A stretch of DNA of 64,000 nt, from NCBI RefSeq assembly GCF_036669915.1, contig NC_089325.1:16377378-16441377 (forward strand), given 5' to 3'. Below, piece after piece: positions 55,273-64,000 of this stretch (positions are counted from its first letter, which is position 1; every line of letters starts with the position of its first letter). A program made the translations under genes and the position numbers. This stretch comes from Pocillopora verrucosa. Lineage: Eukaryota > Cnidaria > Anthozoa > Scleractinia > Pocilloporidae. Under the pieces are notes generated by a model, which saw only the letters and a program-made list of their open reading frames with translations, searched no databases and had not been told where the DNA came from.

Positions 55273-57855
55273 CTAACAGAAGCAATTCAACCTCACTTGC
55301 TCCTTCAACAACGCCTTATAAACTCTATCGTCATTCATAAAAGAAATTACCTTTCCAGAAATTTGAGCTTGAGACTTGGGATGAATTCCAGAGTTATCAA
55401 CCAGCTGCGAGTATTGCATTGCAATGACATCAATATCAATATCACTGCCAGCTGCAGTTAATGAGGACTGTACAATCTGGATAAGGGCTAGCTCTTCAAG
55501 AAGTGTCCATCTGCTAACACTCTCCAAGCAGAAAGTGTTTTCTAGACATACTCTCTGCTGTCATTTCCTGTGCTTGTCGTTTTCTTTTACTTGTTTCGGA
55601 TGGATAACTATTGTATTCTGCTTTTGCCTTTTTTCCATATGGGTTTTCACACCCAAGACACTGGCATTTGTCATTACAACCTTTCACACTTTGAAAACAC
55701 TTGCACCATTTTTTGAAGTTATCACAAGAGGTGATATTGGATTCTTTTTTTCTTGCGCCTTAACCACAACAACAAGATTCAGGATTGGTAGCTATGCTGC
55801 TGACTGAACATGATTGTGTTTCATTGACCACTGAATGGCTTGAACTGTGTGCTACAGCATCATAGTGACCCACACCTGCATGATCAAATGCGACAAAGAT
55901 TGGTAGGCACTGAAGAGTTCCCCTTGGAGTAACTGGGACAACTGACATACTTTCCATTTGTGTGATTACTACAATTGGAAGATTGAGTAAATTTGCCATT
56001 GCAAGTGCCATGCAATTGCCTAACTCTGATGCGAAATGACCATCATTATGAAATAAAGATGCTTCATGGTCTAACAATTGTCCAACACCAAGGAAGGGCT
56101 GGTAATCCTCTAGGTGAGAGATCCACTCATTTACTATTAATTCTCGCAGCTTATGGCTCATTTCATTTGTGTCTTTGCAGTTCATCAGTCTAAGTGACTC
56201 CAGATGGCTGACTAAATCATTTGATATTGCTTTATTTGGAATAATGCTGTTGACTATTGCATATGTAATAGCCAGGAAGAAACAGTTACCATTTGGTGGA
56301 ACATTAACACGGACCATGTTGAAATTTGATAGAACATTATCAAGTGCGGAAGACTCTTTGTTGTTAACTAAACCAGAGTGGAAGAGTGTTAGGCTACTTT
56401 TTGTAAAAAACAAAAAGTTTGGATTAAATCTTGCATACTGGCCAAGTGACTGAATTTGTTCACAAAGCTCTGCCATACACTTTGCTGACTTCATAACTTT
56501 ATGCTGCTGCTGTTTGCTCAAATTGGGAAAGGGTGGCGGTGAGATAGTTTAAGAAACACTGGGTTCATCTTCGTCTGAGGATATGTTTGATGACATGCCA
56601 TCTAAAAAGTTATTTAATTGTTCCACAATTTCTCCCTGAGTGTTATCTTGTCCATGGTTACTACAATATGAAGATAAACCAAAGTCTCCAGTTTTTGGTA
56701 GGACCACATCTTGATCAGTTATTCCAAAATGATGATTACCAGATCCATCTTGATTGCTTTCCAAATGTTCAAAATGTGATTCAATTGGTGGAGTCACCCT
56801 TATTCTTCTTTGGTCTTCAGTTGCTGTTATTTTCTTTTCGTTCCATATATAAAAGAAGATGCCAAGGAGTGCTAATGCAAATTGGATTCCAATTCTTGAC
56901 TTCCTCAGAGTTTTGTTAAGAACTTTATGAATTCCTTCATTCCGACTGGTACCTCCAGAAGGTGGAATATCTGACAAACAACCCTTTCGGACATGAACTG
57001 ATAATTTTTCAATTTCATTAATAGCACTCTGGGGGATAACCTTTGTTCCTTCATATTCTACAGATTTCTACTGTATAAGAAAGTTATCAATGTTTTTCTC
57101 AATAATACTCACTAATGGAGTTGACTTTGATCTTTTCATTCCATGGTCTGTTGGGTCCCTCAGAATCAATTTAAAGTCATGCAGCATTTGTGTGCGCAGC
57201 TTCTGAAGTGGCCCACTGCCACCCTTCTTTGGTATTTTTGTCACTACTCTCTGTATTGCATGAAAAGGATCAAGCTTTATAGACAACTCATCAAAAACAG
57301 AATTCAGTTTATGCCTCCACTGGCAACAGTTGTCAATATAGAAATGGTTAACAAAACAACCTTTAGAGGCAAGTCTGTCTTTTAAACTGGTCAACAGATC
57401 TTTAACTTTATCGAAAGCTGTTCTCTTGCAAAGTTTCCAGGCTAAAACTATGCTGATTTCCTTCATAACTATAAATTAACTGTCATACAGCTGTATCCAC
57501 TTTCCCTCACACCAAAAGAAAATATTTGCAGACACTTTAAATGTATGATCAGCACTTAATGAAGAAGCTCTCATCTGACACATTCTTTTGTGGTACAGAT
57601 GTTCTTTTTTAAAGTATCCCATAATATAACAGCATGCTGAAACTTTTTCTCCAACCTTGATGCCTTTCGGTGAAAAACTTGGAAATGCTTCTGGGGTCGT
57701 TCTTCTCCGTGAGGAAACTCATCTTTCCTACACCATACTCGTCAAACAGACTTTGATGCCAAAGGACTTGGACATCGGAAATTGTCATCCCCGCGCTTAT
57801 GTGCGAGGTGAAAAACCGGAACAACTCTCTTGTGACTCCAATCTTGTGAAATAAT
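55273..57855 (-). pseudogene. DDE transposase with OTU, CXC (Tesmin-like) and Myb-like domains
   Basis: Minus strand, no introns apparent. N-terminal LFRFFTSHISAGMTISDVQV (57855-57609) is followed by a frame change, then LSADHTFKVSANIFFW (first D), a TAA at about 57477, HFYIDNCCQWRHKLNSVF (second D), LDPFHAIQRV, a TAG at 57068 where family members have W, and SGGTSRNEGIHKVLN (likely E). Another TAA is at 56549. The OTU domain spans about 56300-55850, with PNGNCFFLA at the active cysteine (N replaces the usual D) and VGHYDAV with the histidine. After a frame change near 55760 comes CXC text, WCKCFQSVKGCNDKCQCLGC. Another shift leads to a Myb-like end, SRWTLLEELALIQIVQ. Three stops and three shifts show this copy is dead. 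The fusion suggests DNA binding, deubiquitination and strand transfer in one polypeptide. Confidence 0.7.
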
Positions 57856-58210
57856 AGAAATGGCGGCTGAAAACCAGCTCTCGATTGACATAAAATGCCT
57901 TGATCGTGACTAAGAATTTGGTGCTTATTTCGACACAGTTGATCTAATTGATCTAATGATCCATTGACTTACCACTGACTGACGCAGATCGTTTCGTGAC
58001 GTCAGTTGTGAGGTTTTTACACCGAGGATAAGCCGAAAATTTCGCCCATTGTTGTTTTTGTCCTCATGATTCAATGCAGTTTTTCATCTTGAGCCTTAGC
58101 GCCAACGCACTTTACGATTTGTATGCGGGGATGGCTGATTCTTTTATTTTCATTCATTAATGAAGTCGGCTTTTCTTGTCAGTAAAGGGCTATTGTGTTG
58201 ATATAATAAA

Positions 58211-58352
58211 CAATATAATGCATGGTTGCTTGTAGATTCTCGTGTTCAACTCAACATTCCACTCGTTCGCTGCGCTCAATCGTAAGCTATCGAGTGAAGC
58301 ACTCGAAGAGAAATTCCATATCTACGCGTGCCCATGTATTATTCTCTAATTA
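58211..58352. mobile_element. Small MITE next to the right transposon end
   Basis: ATAATGCATGGTTGCTTGTAG at the left and, read inverted, ATAATACATGGGCACGCGTAG at the right form imperfect terminal repeats of about 23 bp. The interior has the palindromic CACTCGTTCGCTGCGCTCAA type common in such elements. It abuts the point where the recombinase sequence resumes. Confidence 0.55.
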
Positions 58353-58740
58353 TTCAATCAAGTAAAACTGATCAGTATAGGGATGGAGCTTCGATTGTTG
58401 TAGCTTCCTCTGGGAAAGCAACTTGTCCGATTGCAGTGATGAGCTGTTATTTAGAAAGAGCTAGGCTTTCCTGCGATAGCTCTTATTTGGTTATTAGCTT
58501 AGGGCTAAACCTTTAAGGTATTCGCGGTCTAGAGTATTAGTGCTACAAGCTTTTAAAGATATTGTACCAGATATTTCTGCCATTGGTATGCATAGCCTTA
58601 GGAGTGGCGGGGCTACTGCTGCTCTAAACGTCATGGCCACTGGGCTAATGACTCGGCTAAGGACGGGTATTTTTAAGATTCTTTATCTTCACGTCTGTCG
58701 GTTTTTAAGGCTTTAGGTATTTAGTTTTCTCGTGTGTAAC
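58340..58740 (+). pseudogene. DIRS-type tyrosine recombinase, C-terminal part (right half of interrupted gene)
   Basis: It resumes with SLIIQSSKTDQYRDGASIVV and ATCPIAVMSCYLERARLS, the sequence expected right after the left half ending [10 protein letters not shown] at 42048. After frame changes it reads DISAIGMHSLRSGGATAALN, with the catalytic H-x-x-R, and then DSLSSRLSVFKALGI. Together the halves would form most of one recombinase gene. Stops and shifts lie in both halves, so it is old. Confidence 0.7.
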
Positions 58741-59849
58741 GCTTTTAACATATTGTAGTATCTAGTTAGTTGGTCATGCCCGGGGGACCGTTGTATTTGG
58801 GGTACAGCTGGTCTGGGGTTTTCCTCCTAGGTGCAAGTGGACGAATGGGAAGGTTTTTCACCCAGCTGTTGTTCCACGACCCCATGTCAGTTAGCTTGTG
58901 ATTTAGATCTTTGGAGCTGAATGTTACATGGATTGTAATTTTTTTTTTTTACTAATACATTACTTCTCTATGATATGTCATCTATCCTTTAGTCTTTTCG
59001 GAGAATAAACCGAGCGCTTCAAACTAAGAGTTGGAGGAGAGCATATGCATTTATCATTTGCAGCTGTATTGATTGTGCCGCAAGACAAGTCAATGGTGAT
59101 ATTCTTTCATCAAACAAGTATTTGTCTTATTGAAAGCCACACACACGGTTTACAAGGAGGTATTAACGCCACCAGTTCCTCTGGAAATGTCAGCAACATT
59201 TGAATTATCTAGAAATAATGGTTATGCAAGACTGGAAGAATGGATTACTAGGTTTAAAAATGGCAGTTTTAAGGCTGCAAAAGGTTTATTAGACTTTAGA
59301 AGCAAAAATAGCAGGATTATGATAATTGAATACTTAAGCAAGTTAATGAATAAGTTATTCTGCATGCTTCTTCCAAAACTTTACTTAAAACTAATTTCGC
59401 AGACAGAATAAATATGACGCCATTCGTTTTGAATAACACACGAACATGAAGAAAACAGCACCTGTTTAAACTCGTTAGAAAACGTTCACGCATTTTTTTT
59501 AAGGGAAATGCATTAGTTAGACCGAAAGCTAAATAAATAAACAATTAACTGACATTGGTAGGGGATTTTGAGGCCACCGAGAGAAACATAGAGTTAGTAA
59601 TGCTAGTAAACTTGTCACAAAAGGGTGTGGATCGCCCAGTTGAAAACATCAAGATGGCGCCGAACGCGCCAAACTAATTCTACTCGCGCATGCACAGATA
59701 AAATGCCTATACGCCTTTTATAAGTAATTTATCTAATGTCACCAGCGTAACAAAAATACAGCTGTCATATATACAGGAAGTGATGTGTGTGTGTGTCGAA
59801 GAAATGTGTGCATAAGTAAGGAATCTGGTGGGAAGAATGCAGCAAGCCT
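58741..59849. other. Non-coding stretch, nothing recognised
   Basis: It includes the probable 3' part of the DIRS-type element. The frame at 59130-59411 reads NNGYARLEEWITRFKNGSFK but I do not recognise it. Confidence 0.35.
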
Positions 59850-60450
59850 CTGTTGACGGATCTCTATCTAGGAAATTTAACCTGAACCGGGAGGAAGGGG
59901 GTCCCACAACACACTTATGCGGACGATACAGAACTATGTGTCGTTTAATTCCTCTGAAAAAAACAGTAAGGCTGCGGCTGTAATCGAAAACAACCGCGAT
60001 GTTTGTGCATAGATGAGGAATGAGTAATTGAGATTAAATGACAGCAAAACAGAGTTCTTAATCATTGGCACGGAAAGACAGCTATCGACGATGTCTGTTA
60101 ACAAGATCAAGGTTGGTCATTCTGAGGTGGCTCCTGTCTCTTCAATGCGAAACTTGGGCACCTGGCTCGACTCTCACCTGTATAATATCCGGAATATTAG
60201 GCAAGTATTTGTTCTGTGAATCTACTGAAAGGCTTGTACATGCACTCATTACTACCAGATGGAGATTATTGTAATAGTTTATCATATGGTGTTGCGGAGG
60301 ATCAAATTAGGAAACTTCAAAGGGTCATAAATACAAGCGCTCGGATAGTTTACTGCGCACCTAAGTATTGTCATATAACCCTCTACTTAGGGGACTTCAC
60401 TAGTTACCAGTAAAGTTGCGCATAGATTTTAAGATTCTTCTACATACATA
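59850..60450 (+). pseudogene. LINE reverse transcriptase fragment (CR1/L2-like) with internal deletion
   Basis: VDGSLSRKFNLN leads, after a one-base shift, to GVPQ joined directly to HTYADDTEL; YADD at 59916 on is the catalytic motif. About 25 residues usually separate GVPQG from YADD, so a deletion is present. RLNDSKTEFLIIGTERQLST and APVSSMRNLGTWLDS follow, then a second loss before YNIRNIRQVF. LQRVINTSARIV and HITLYLGDFTSYQ close the thumb region. Stops and shifts abound. The copy is dead. Confidence 0.75.
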
Positions 60451-60517
60451 TGTAGTGAATTCAGTTATTATCATTGTAAAGCGCTTTTGGTTATTTATAT
60501 AGAAAGGCACACTATAC

Positions 60518-60655
60518 GTAATAGCGGAGCTCGCAGAGCGTAGCCCCATAATTATACAAAATAGTAGTAACCCATCAAGCCGAAAAAATTTGGATGTACG
60601 ACCCTACGACCGTGCGACCGTTCGACCGTACACGGTGCTACTTTTAGCATGCGCG
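60518..60655. repeat. Dispersed repeat, copy 1
   Basis: ATAGCGGAGCTCGCAGAGCG, AGCCCCATA, AACCCATCAAGCCGA and GGTGCTACTTTTAGCATGC occur in the same order as at 63882-64000. Between them is a run of CGACCGT-type units. Confidence 0.75.
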
Positions 60656-61007
60656 GCCAACTGTACCACGAGCACTGTCTTATAATCAGTCCTCTACGCA
60701 GACACAGAGAAGTTGCGAATAAAAATCCATTAATATTACCACGCACTTTATCCTTGGTAGGGGCTTTAGTTTTGTTGAAGAGACGTGCGGGAAAAAAAAC
60801 AATGCGAGCTCCGCTTTTGGGCTTGCCTAAATCTATGTATTAAATGATGCTGTTATGATAAATGTTGAGTCGTAATTTAATTGACATACTTTGTCATTGT
60901 GACATACTTTCAAAGACTGTTATGTCTACAGGATTTCCTGGGAATTCTCTTATTCTTCTTCTCCTGTTTCCTTTCTTTTAACCTTAGCTAAATGGCGATT
61001 GTAAACA
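60656..61007. other. Spacer, probable 3' UTR of the GPCR
   Basis: No feature beyond the likely untranslated region of the minus-strand gene to the right. Confidence 0.35.
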
Positions 61008-61964
61008 TTAATTCATCCATGAATTCATCCAAGAACAGTAAAGTGCTTGTCTGATTGTCTGCTTTACTGATTGTCTCACTTCGCTAATCTTCCAACAGTA
61101 AAGAAACGGATTTAACGTCGAGTTAAAGTAAATCAAGGAAAATGATATTTCCCTAGTGATGGTTAAATGGGATGAATGTGTTTTACTATGGCTGATGACA
61201 GTATCCACTATAACAAATGGCAAATAACAAACAACCAGTGCTAACTGTACCCAAAGTGCACTATGTACTGCCTTTCTATATCGCGCAATGTTCAGTGCAT
61301 TCGGCGGGCTCGGCTGTTGTTGATTTTTTACTTGAGCCTGATGACGACTGAGAGAGTGGAAAATCTTTGTGTACGAGACGATGGAGATAACCAAGCAAAA
61401 TGGTACACCTAGAGAGCTATACCAAAGCGCGATACGGTCATCTAAAATGAAAGATGAAGTAGGGACGGAAGATACTACCCAAAATATACCCACAAAGAAA
61501 AATGTACGCTTCAGAGTAACAATTTGTCTGTATCTCAGCCCCAACAGCAGGGCGAGAAGTCTGTCCACGCTTATGGCCATCATCGTCGACAAGGATACTC
61601 CACATAATGCATAGCTTGTCATGAAGGCTGCGTACCTTGCGTATCGACAAATACTCCAGTGTTCGTAAACTATGGACATATAATAAGTAGTAGCGAGAGG
61701 CTGGCTAACAACACCAACCATTAAATCAGTTGTCGCCAGACGACGATAAAGGAGTTTGGAGGGCGGATGAAGGGAGGATTCTTTGCGAAAGGCAACAAGG
61801 ATAAGAGAATTCCCAAGAACTGCGCCAATAGAGAGGAAAATGTTGACTACCAATAGATAGAATAAGTGTTGTTGTGATCCTCTTTCCAAAGAGAGGGAAC
61901 AAAGTTCTTCTTGAATTGTTTTTGTTTGCATTCCACCTCCTGTCGAATTTGTTGTTGCCATCAT
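61008..61964 (-). CDS. Class A (rhodopsin-like) G protein-coupled receptor, single exon
   Basis: The ORF runs from ATG 61964 to TAA 61008-61010, 318 residues, with no internal disruption. TM1 has GAVLGNSLILVAF (conserved N), TM2 LATTDLMVGVV (L-x3-D), and TM3 ends AISVDRLLALLLGLRYR, with DRL in place of DRY. TM4 and TM5 are hydrophobic, TM6 ends VCYLPFVIVD, and TM7 has NSTLNPFLYCWKISEVRQSV (NPxxY and helix 8). The TM4 to TM5 loop is short. These features resemble the melanocortin/adenosine-like receptors expanded in cnidarians. The ligand is unknown. The N-terminus has an NST glycosylation site. MM at the start allows either ATG. Confidence 0.9.
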   Translation of the reverse strand: MMATTNSTGGGMQTKTIQEELCSLSLERGSQQHLFYLLVVNIFLSIGAVLGNSLILVAFRKESSLHPPSKLLYRRLATTDLMVGVVSQPLATTYYMSIVYEHWSICRYARYAAFMTSYALCGVSLSTMMAISVDRLLALLLGLRYRQIVTLKRTFFFVGIFWVVSSVPTSSFILDDRIALWYSSLGVPFCLVISIVSYTKIFHSLSRHQAQVKNQQQPSPPNALNIARYRKAVHSALWVQLALVVCYLPFVIVDTVISHSKTHSSHLTITREISFSLIYFNSTLNPFLYCWKISEVRQSVKQTIRQALYCSWMNSWMN

Positions 61965-63881
61965 TCAGTGTTTTTTTCTCTTGTGGATAACCTGTGACAA
62001 CAACGAAGAGTATTCTTTTTCGAAACAGCACCCACTCAGCCACGACCAGATGAACTGAGTTTTCTCAAAATAGTTAAATAAAACTTCCAAAGCAACGTTT
62101 ACCTATTTCAAATGCGCGAAATAATTGTCTGTCGAGTCTAAAACGTGGATTAGGTACGAATTACATCATTTCTCAGCACAATAAATTGTAGCTTTCATTT
62201 TTCTTGTAAGTTACCTATAATTGCAACAAGGGATATATCGTTTAGACTGCTCCCAAACGGCCACAATCACTTACACATTTGCGATATGATTCAGATGAAC
62301 TGACTTCCAAAGCAGCGTTTCCTTAATTGAAATGTAAATGCGGACTGTCTGTCTTAAGAAAATACCTGTCACTTTCTACCTTGCTAGATGATTGCACTTT
62401 GCAGGTATTACCATCTATCAGAGTACCTTACTTCTCAGTAATAATTAATCAACTCTGCTACCTTTTATTTGGTTAGATTCCATAACATTCTCTAGATGTT
62501 TCTAACATAGGGAAACTTTGTTTGAAAAGAGAGAGATAATATCAGAAGTGATATAAAATTTGTAAATATAAGGCTTAAAATTGCGCAAATAAATTTCAAG
62601 TGAGCGATCGAGCATTAAAAAAAAAAAAAAAAAAAAAATGAGACTTACCGTTTCCTGAAAAGGATCTTTTATATGACATTTTACCTAGGACAATCGCTTT
62701 TCTAGACAACTAGAGACAAATTTAATGTTAAAGCCTGAGAATATTCCCATCATTTCTCTTTTTTTTCTCCTACATGTAATTTATAACTGCAGTCAACGAA
62801 ATATAATTTCGCCCCAATAGCAGCTGCCCAGCCAAAATTACCTCCACGTCACTTTCTTAATAAAACTTACAAACAGACTCCCTCAGTGACATTCACTTGA
62901 ACACGAAATGCTTATTCTGTCACAAGAGATGCCAATTTCTCTCAGGAATCTGTGAAAATGCTTACATGAATTAGAACTCTATATTCATTCATTTGTAACA
63001 GGTAATTTTATGACATCTTAGTCTGCCTAAACACTCTTTCGTTCTACTCCAACAATATCATGGACGACAAAATTATTCCTTCACGCAGGGGATCCGAAGC
63101 TTTTAAGGAAATTATCTTTGATAATTAAACAGTGCAGGATATTTATCATCTATGAGTGGTTTGCGAAACAACTGCGTGTTTATCCAACCGGTCAATGAAT
63201 TTGCATCAAGAAGCAAAAGTATAGAAGTTTGAGATGTCACCATCATTTTACTATACAATGCAAAAAAACACATACGTAGGAGGACTTTCTTTGATTTGAT
63301 GAATCATTTAAATGTTAATATCAGGATTGACATCTCGTAAGTATGAGATATTGGTTGCTGAAGGTAAACACTAATTTGAATACAAACTGGGGACTTATGA
63401 ATATACATGTAAGGGTAAAGAGATAAGTTATTAAACACAATTTGTTTTATTCTTATCTAACAAAGCTTTCCTTCTCTTTTTCACTATTTTTTCTGTACGC
63501 TTCACAGACGACTGAGCTCGAATCCGCAAACATTTCTCGAAAGGTACGATTCCCTAGCACCATCAGCTGATTTTTAAATCCTTTCAATCTTTATTTCCCC
63601 TTTCCCTTCTACTGCAACTATACTCCCCTTTTAAGGCGTAAAATATATTATTTCACAATACAGGTAACTTAGGACGAAAAAGAAATACAGTTCCTTGAAC
63701 TGCGAAATCACGTCCAAAATAGATTTGTACGGGTTATCAGATGATTTCGAGTGCGGATACCACAGCTCGAGTAAGTTTTTAAAAGTTAACAAAATTACAA
63801 TTTGAAGTGTCTTAAAAATTTGCGAGTGCTGATTTGTCTCAAAATTGCACGAGGAAAAATCATGCGATTATCTGTTAACGA
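61965..63881. other. Upstream region of the GPCR, non-coding
   Basis: It probably includes the receptor promoter. An uninterrupted poly(A) run lies at about 62615-62638. Nothing else recognised. Confidence 0.35.
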
Positions 63882-64000
63882 TAGCGGAGCCCGCAGCGCG
63901 CACAAAGAAGCCCCATACAAATGTAAAATGGTAGGAACCCATCAAGCCGAGACATGCCCATTCGACTGTCCGTTCGCATAAGGTGCTACTTTCAGTATGC
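63882..64000. repeat. Dispersed repeat, copy 2, cut by the window end
   Basis: It matches 60518-60655 in the same orientation from ATAGCGGAGCCCGCAGCGCG to GGTGCTACTTTCAGTATGC. It runs off the right edge. The two copies are 3.4 kb apart and flank the GPCR. Confidence 0.75.

Larger units (their letters stand above)
42445..58031. mobile_element. 15.6-kb transposon with perfect 36-bp terminal inverted repeat, P-loop NTPase and DDE transposase genes
   Basis: Positions 42445-42480 and 57996-58031 are exact reverse complements over 36 bases, starting TTATCCTCGGTGTAAAAACC. GATC-rich sequence lies just inside both ends. The left gene (+, DUF3987-like P-loop) and the right gene (-, DDE transposase with OTU, CXC and Myb-like domains) converge. 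A second element of about 6.9 kb is nested between them, so the original length would be near 8.7 kb. The superfamily was not identified. The interrupted recombinase flanks lie 400 bp to the left and 310 bp to the right, so the true ends may extend beyond the repeat. Confidence 0.6.

Noticed and set aside
61369..61650. Frames overlapping the GPCR in other phases
   Set aside because: They are shadows of the intact receptor ORF.

Overview
This is a eukaryotic, AT-rich, intron-bearing window. Genes are split by GT-AG introns and much of the space is decayed mobile DNA. The mix suggests an anthozoan cnidarian, most likely a stony coral: fibronectin-II/C-type-lectin exons, a rhodopsin-type receptor in one exon, a patatin-like lipase with membrane segments, and several transposon families I associate with cnidarian genomes. 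The organism assignment is inference.

Host-like genes. A minus-strand lectin gene (108-1851) has one FN2 exon and two CTLD exons, the second carrying a frameshift, and it runs off the left edge. Two exons of an axonemal dynein heavy chain lie alone at 14719-15410, the second without a splice acceptor. A Golgi-type SGNH/PC-esterase (NXPE/CASD1-like) protein is at 16443-17696 (-). A five-exon patatin-like phospholipase with a membrane-spanning insert is at 26137-30821 (+). A two-exon RING/TRAF-type zinc-finger gene is at 36934-37563 (-), with a decayed tandem copy at 38510-38760. A single-exon class A GPCR is at 61008-61964 (-).

Mobile DNA. A Crypton/DUF3504-type tyrosine recombinase pseudogene is at 7813-8897. 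A diverged duplication pairs 6640-7335 with 9766-10300, and a foldback lies at 9501-9658. A Penelope-like remnant at 20161-20754 has perfect 49-bp inverted repeats and a hammerhead-ribozyme-like motif; a second, weaker ribozyme-like remnant is at 30046-30200. A DNA transposon with repeated subterminal motifs is at 21202-21919. A TTAA-flanked foldback with 350-bp arms is at 23959-25946. A 24-bp minisatellite starts at 32108, and another foldback is at 34984-35732. A LINE fragment at 59850-60450 retains the YADD motif.

The most striking part is 41.6-58.7 kb. A tyrosine recombinase ORF of DIRS type is broken at about 42048 and resumes at about 58340. Between the halves lies a 15.6-kb element bounded by a perfect 36-bp inverted repeat (42445-42480 and 57996-58031) with GATC-rich subterminal repeats. 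It carries two convergent degenerate genes: a DUF3987-like P-loop NTPase on the left (+) and a single-frame DDE transposase fused to OTU, Tesmin-like CXC and Myb-like domains on the right (-). Nested inside is a second element (about 46026-52881) with a six-exon gene for a 1230-residue protein with a zinc finger, a CxxC cluster, a SAP-like motif and beta-propeller-like repeats. Both genes carry premature stops, so the present copies look inactive.
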